From Geothermovivens sp964644845 (GTDB lineage: Bacteria > Zhuqueibacterota > Zhuqueibacteria > Oleimicrobiales > Geothermoviventaceae), in contig CAZXXS010000032.1 in assembly GCA_964644845.1 (NCBI GenBank), forward strand, positions 1 to 32,534: a stretch of 32,534 nucleotides of DNA, written 5' to 3'. This document shows positions 32,473 to 32,534 of this stretch, in pieces. The notes beneath the pieces are model-generated. The model was not told the origin of the DNA. It was given only the letters and a program-made list of their open reading frames with translations, and did not search any database. The translations under genes were made by a program, and so were the position numbers. Within the stretch, counting starts at the first letter, position 1. Every line of letters starts with the position of its first letter.

Positions 32473-32534
32473 CATTTTTCTGCTCAAAGGGAAACGATTT
32501 GGAGAGGAAATGCGGGCCATGTGACGCGTAACTG

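Noticed and set aside
1..32534. Sigma-54 promoters for the two NtrC-type regulators
   Set aside because: I checked TGGC-containing sites in the intergenic regions (for example 4660, 8836, 9027, 9411); none has GC at the required 10-base spacing from GG.

Overview
The window looks like a piece of chromosome from a moderately GC-rich Gram-negative bacterium. A lipid A acyltransferase, two heptosyltransferase-family (GT9) enzymes, two lipoprotein-anchored glycosidase-like proteins and NtrC-type sigma-54 activators all point to an outer-membrane organism. The combination of an inner-membrane multihaem quinol oxidase, KtrAB, an AGCS symporter, GH84- and GHL10-like lipoproteins and FG-GAP domains would fit the FCB superphylum or a candidate phylum such as KSB1/Calditrichota, but that placement is inference. 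I see no phage, IS element, CRISPR array, tRNA or rRNA.

Layout: 11-1675 is araB (ribulokinase), separated by a bidirectional terminator from a convergent gene (1808-3775, minus) for an 11-haem c-type/b-type fusion cytochrome that resembles CbcL. About 1.2 kb of non-coding DNA follows. It holds a probable minus-strand promoter and structured leader for the cytochrome and, on the plus strand, a run of hairpins ending in a strong intrinsic terminator. A two-component pair comes next (4985-8441: PAS histidine kinase, sigma-54 activator), then another ~1 kb without a gene.

From 9462 to 14441 six plus-strand genes run as one tightly overlapped operon: lpxL-like, waaF-like, tsaC, a low-molecular-weight phosphatase, a second GT9 and DUF3108. 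queF-queC (queuosine/preQ0 metabolism) follow. From 15866 to 22721 the genes are on the minus strand: a Yip1 membrane protein, a GH84-like lipoprotein, free Met-R-sulfoxide reductase, KtrA, KtrB and a GHL10-like lipoprotein. An MbfA-like ferritin/VIT1 fusion (23305-24441) and a small exported HExxH protein (24671-25213) are on the plus strand; a methyltransferase and an AGCS symporter are on the minus strand. The window ends with a second two-component pair (28460-32472) whose kinase carries an FG-GAP-like repeat sensor and is preceded by a good sigma-70 promoter.

Common themes are envelope construction (lipid A/core), envelope sensing (two membrane kinases each feeding an NtrC-like regulator), ion and redox homeostasis (KtrAB, MsrC, MbfA, multihaem cytochrome) and modified tRNA (TsaC, QueF, QueC). 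The parts that annotated genes do not explain are the structured non-coding DNA at 3776-4984 and 8442-9461, and the unusual sensor of the second kinase.
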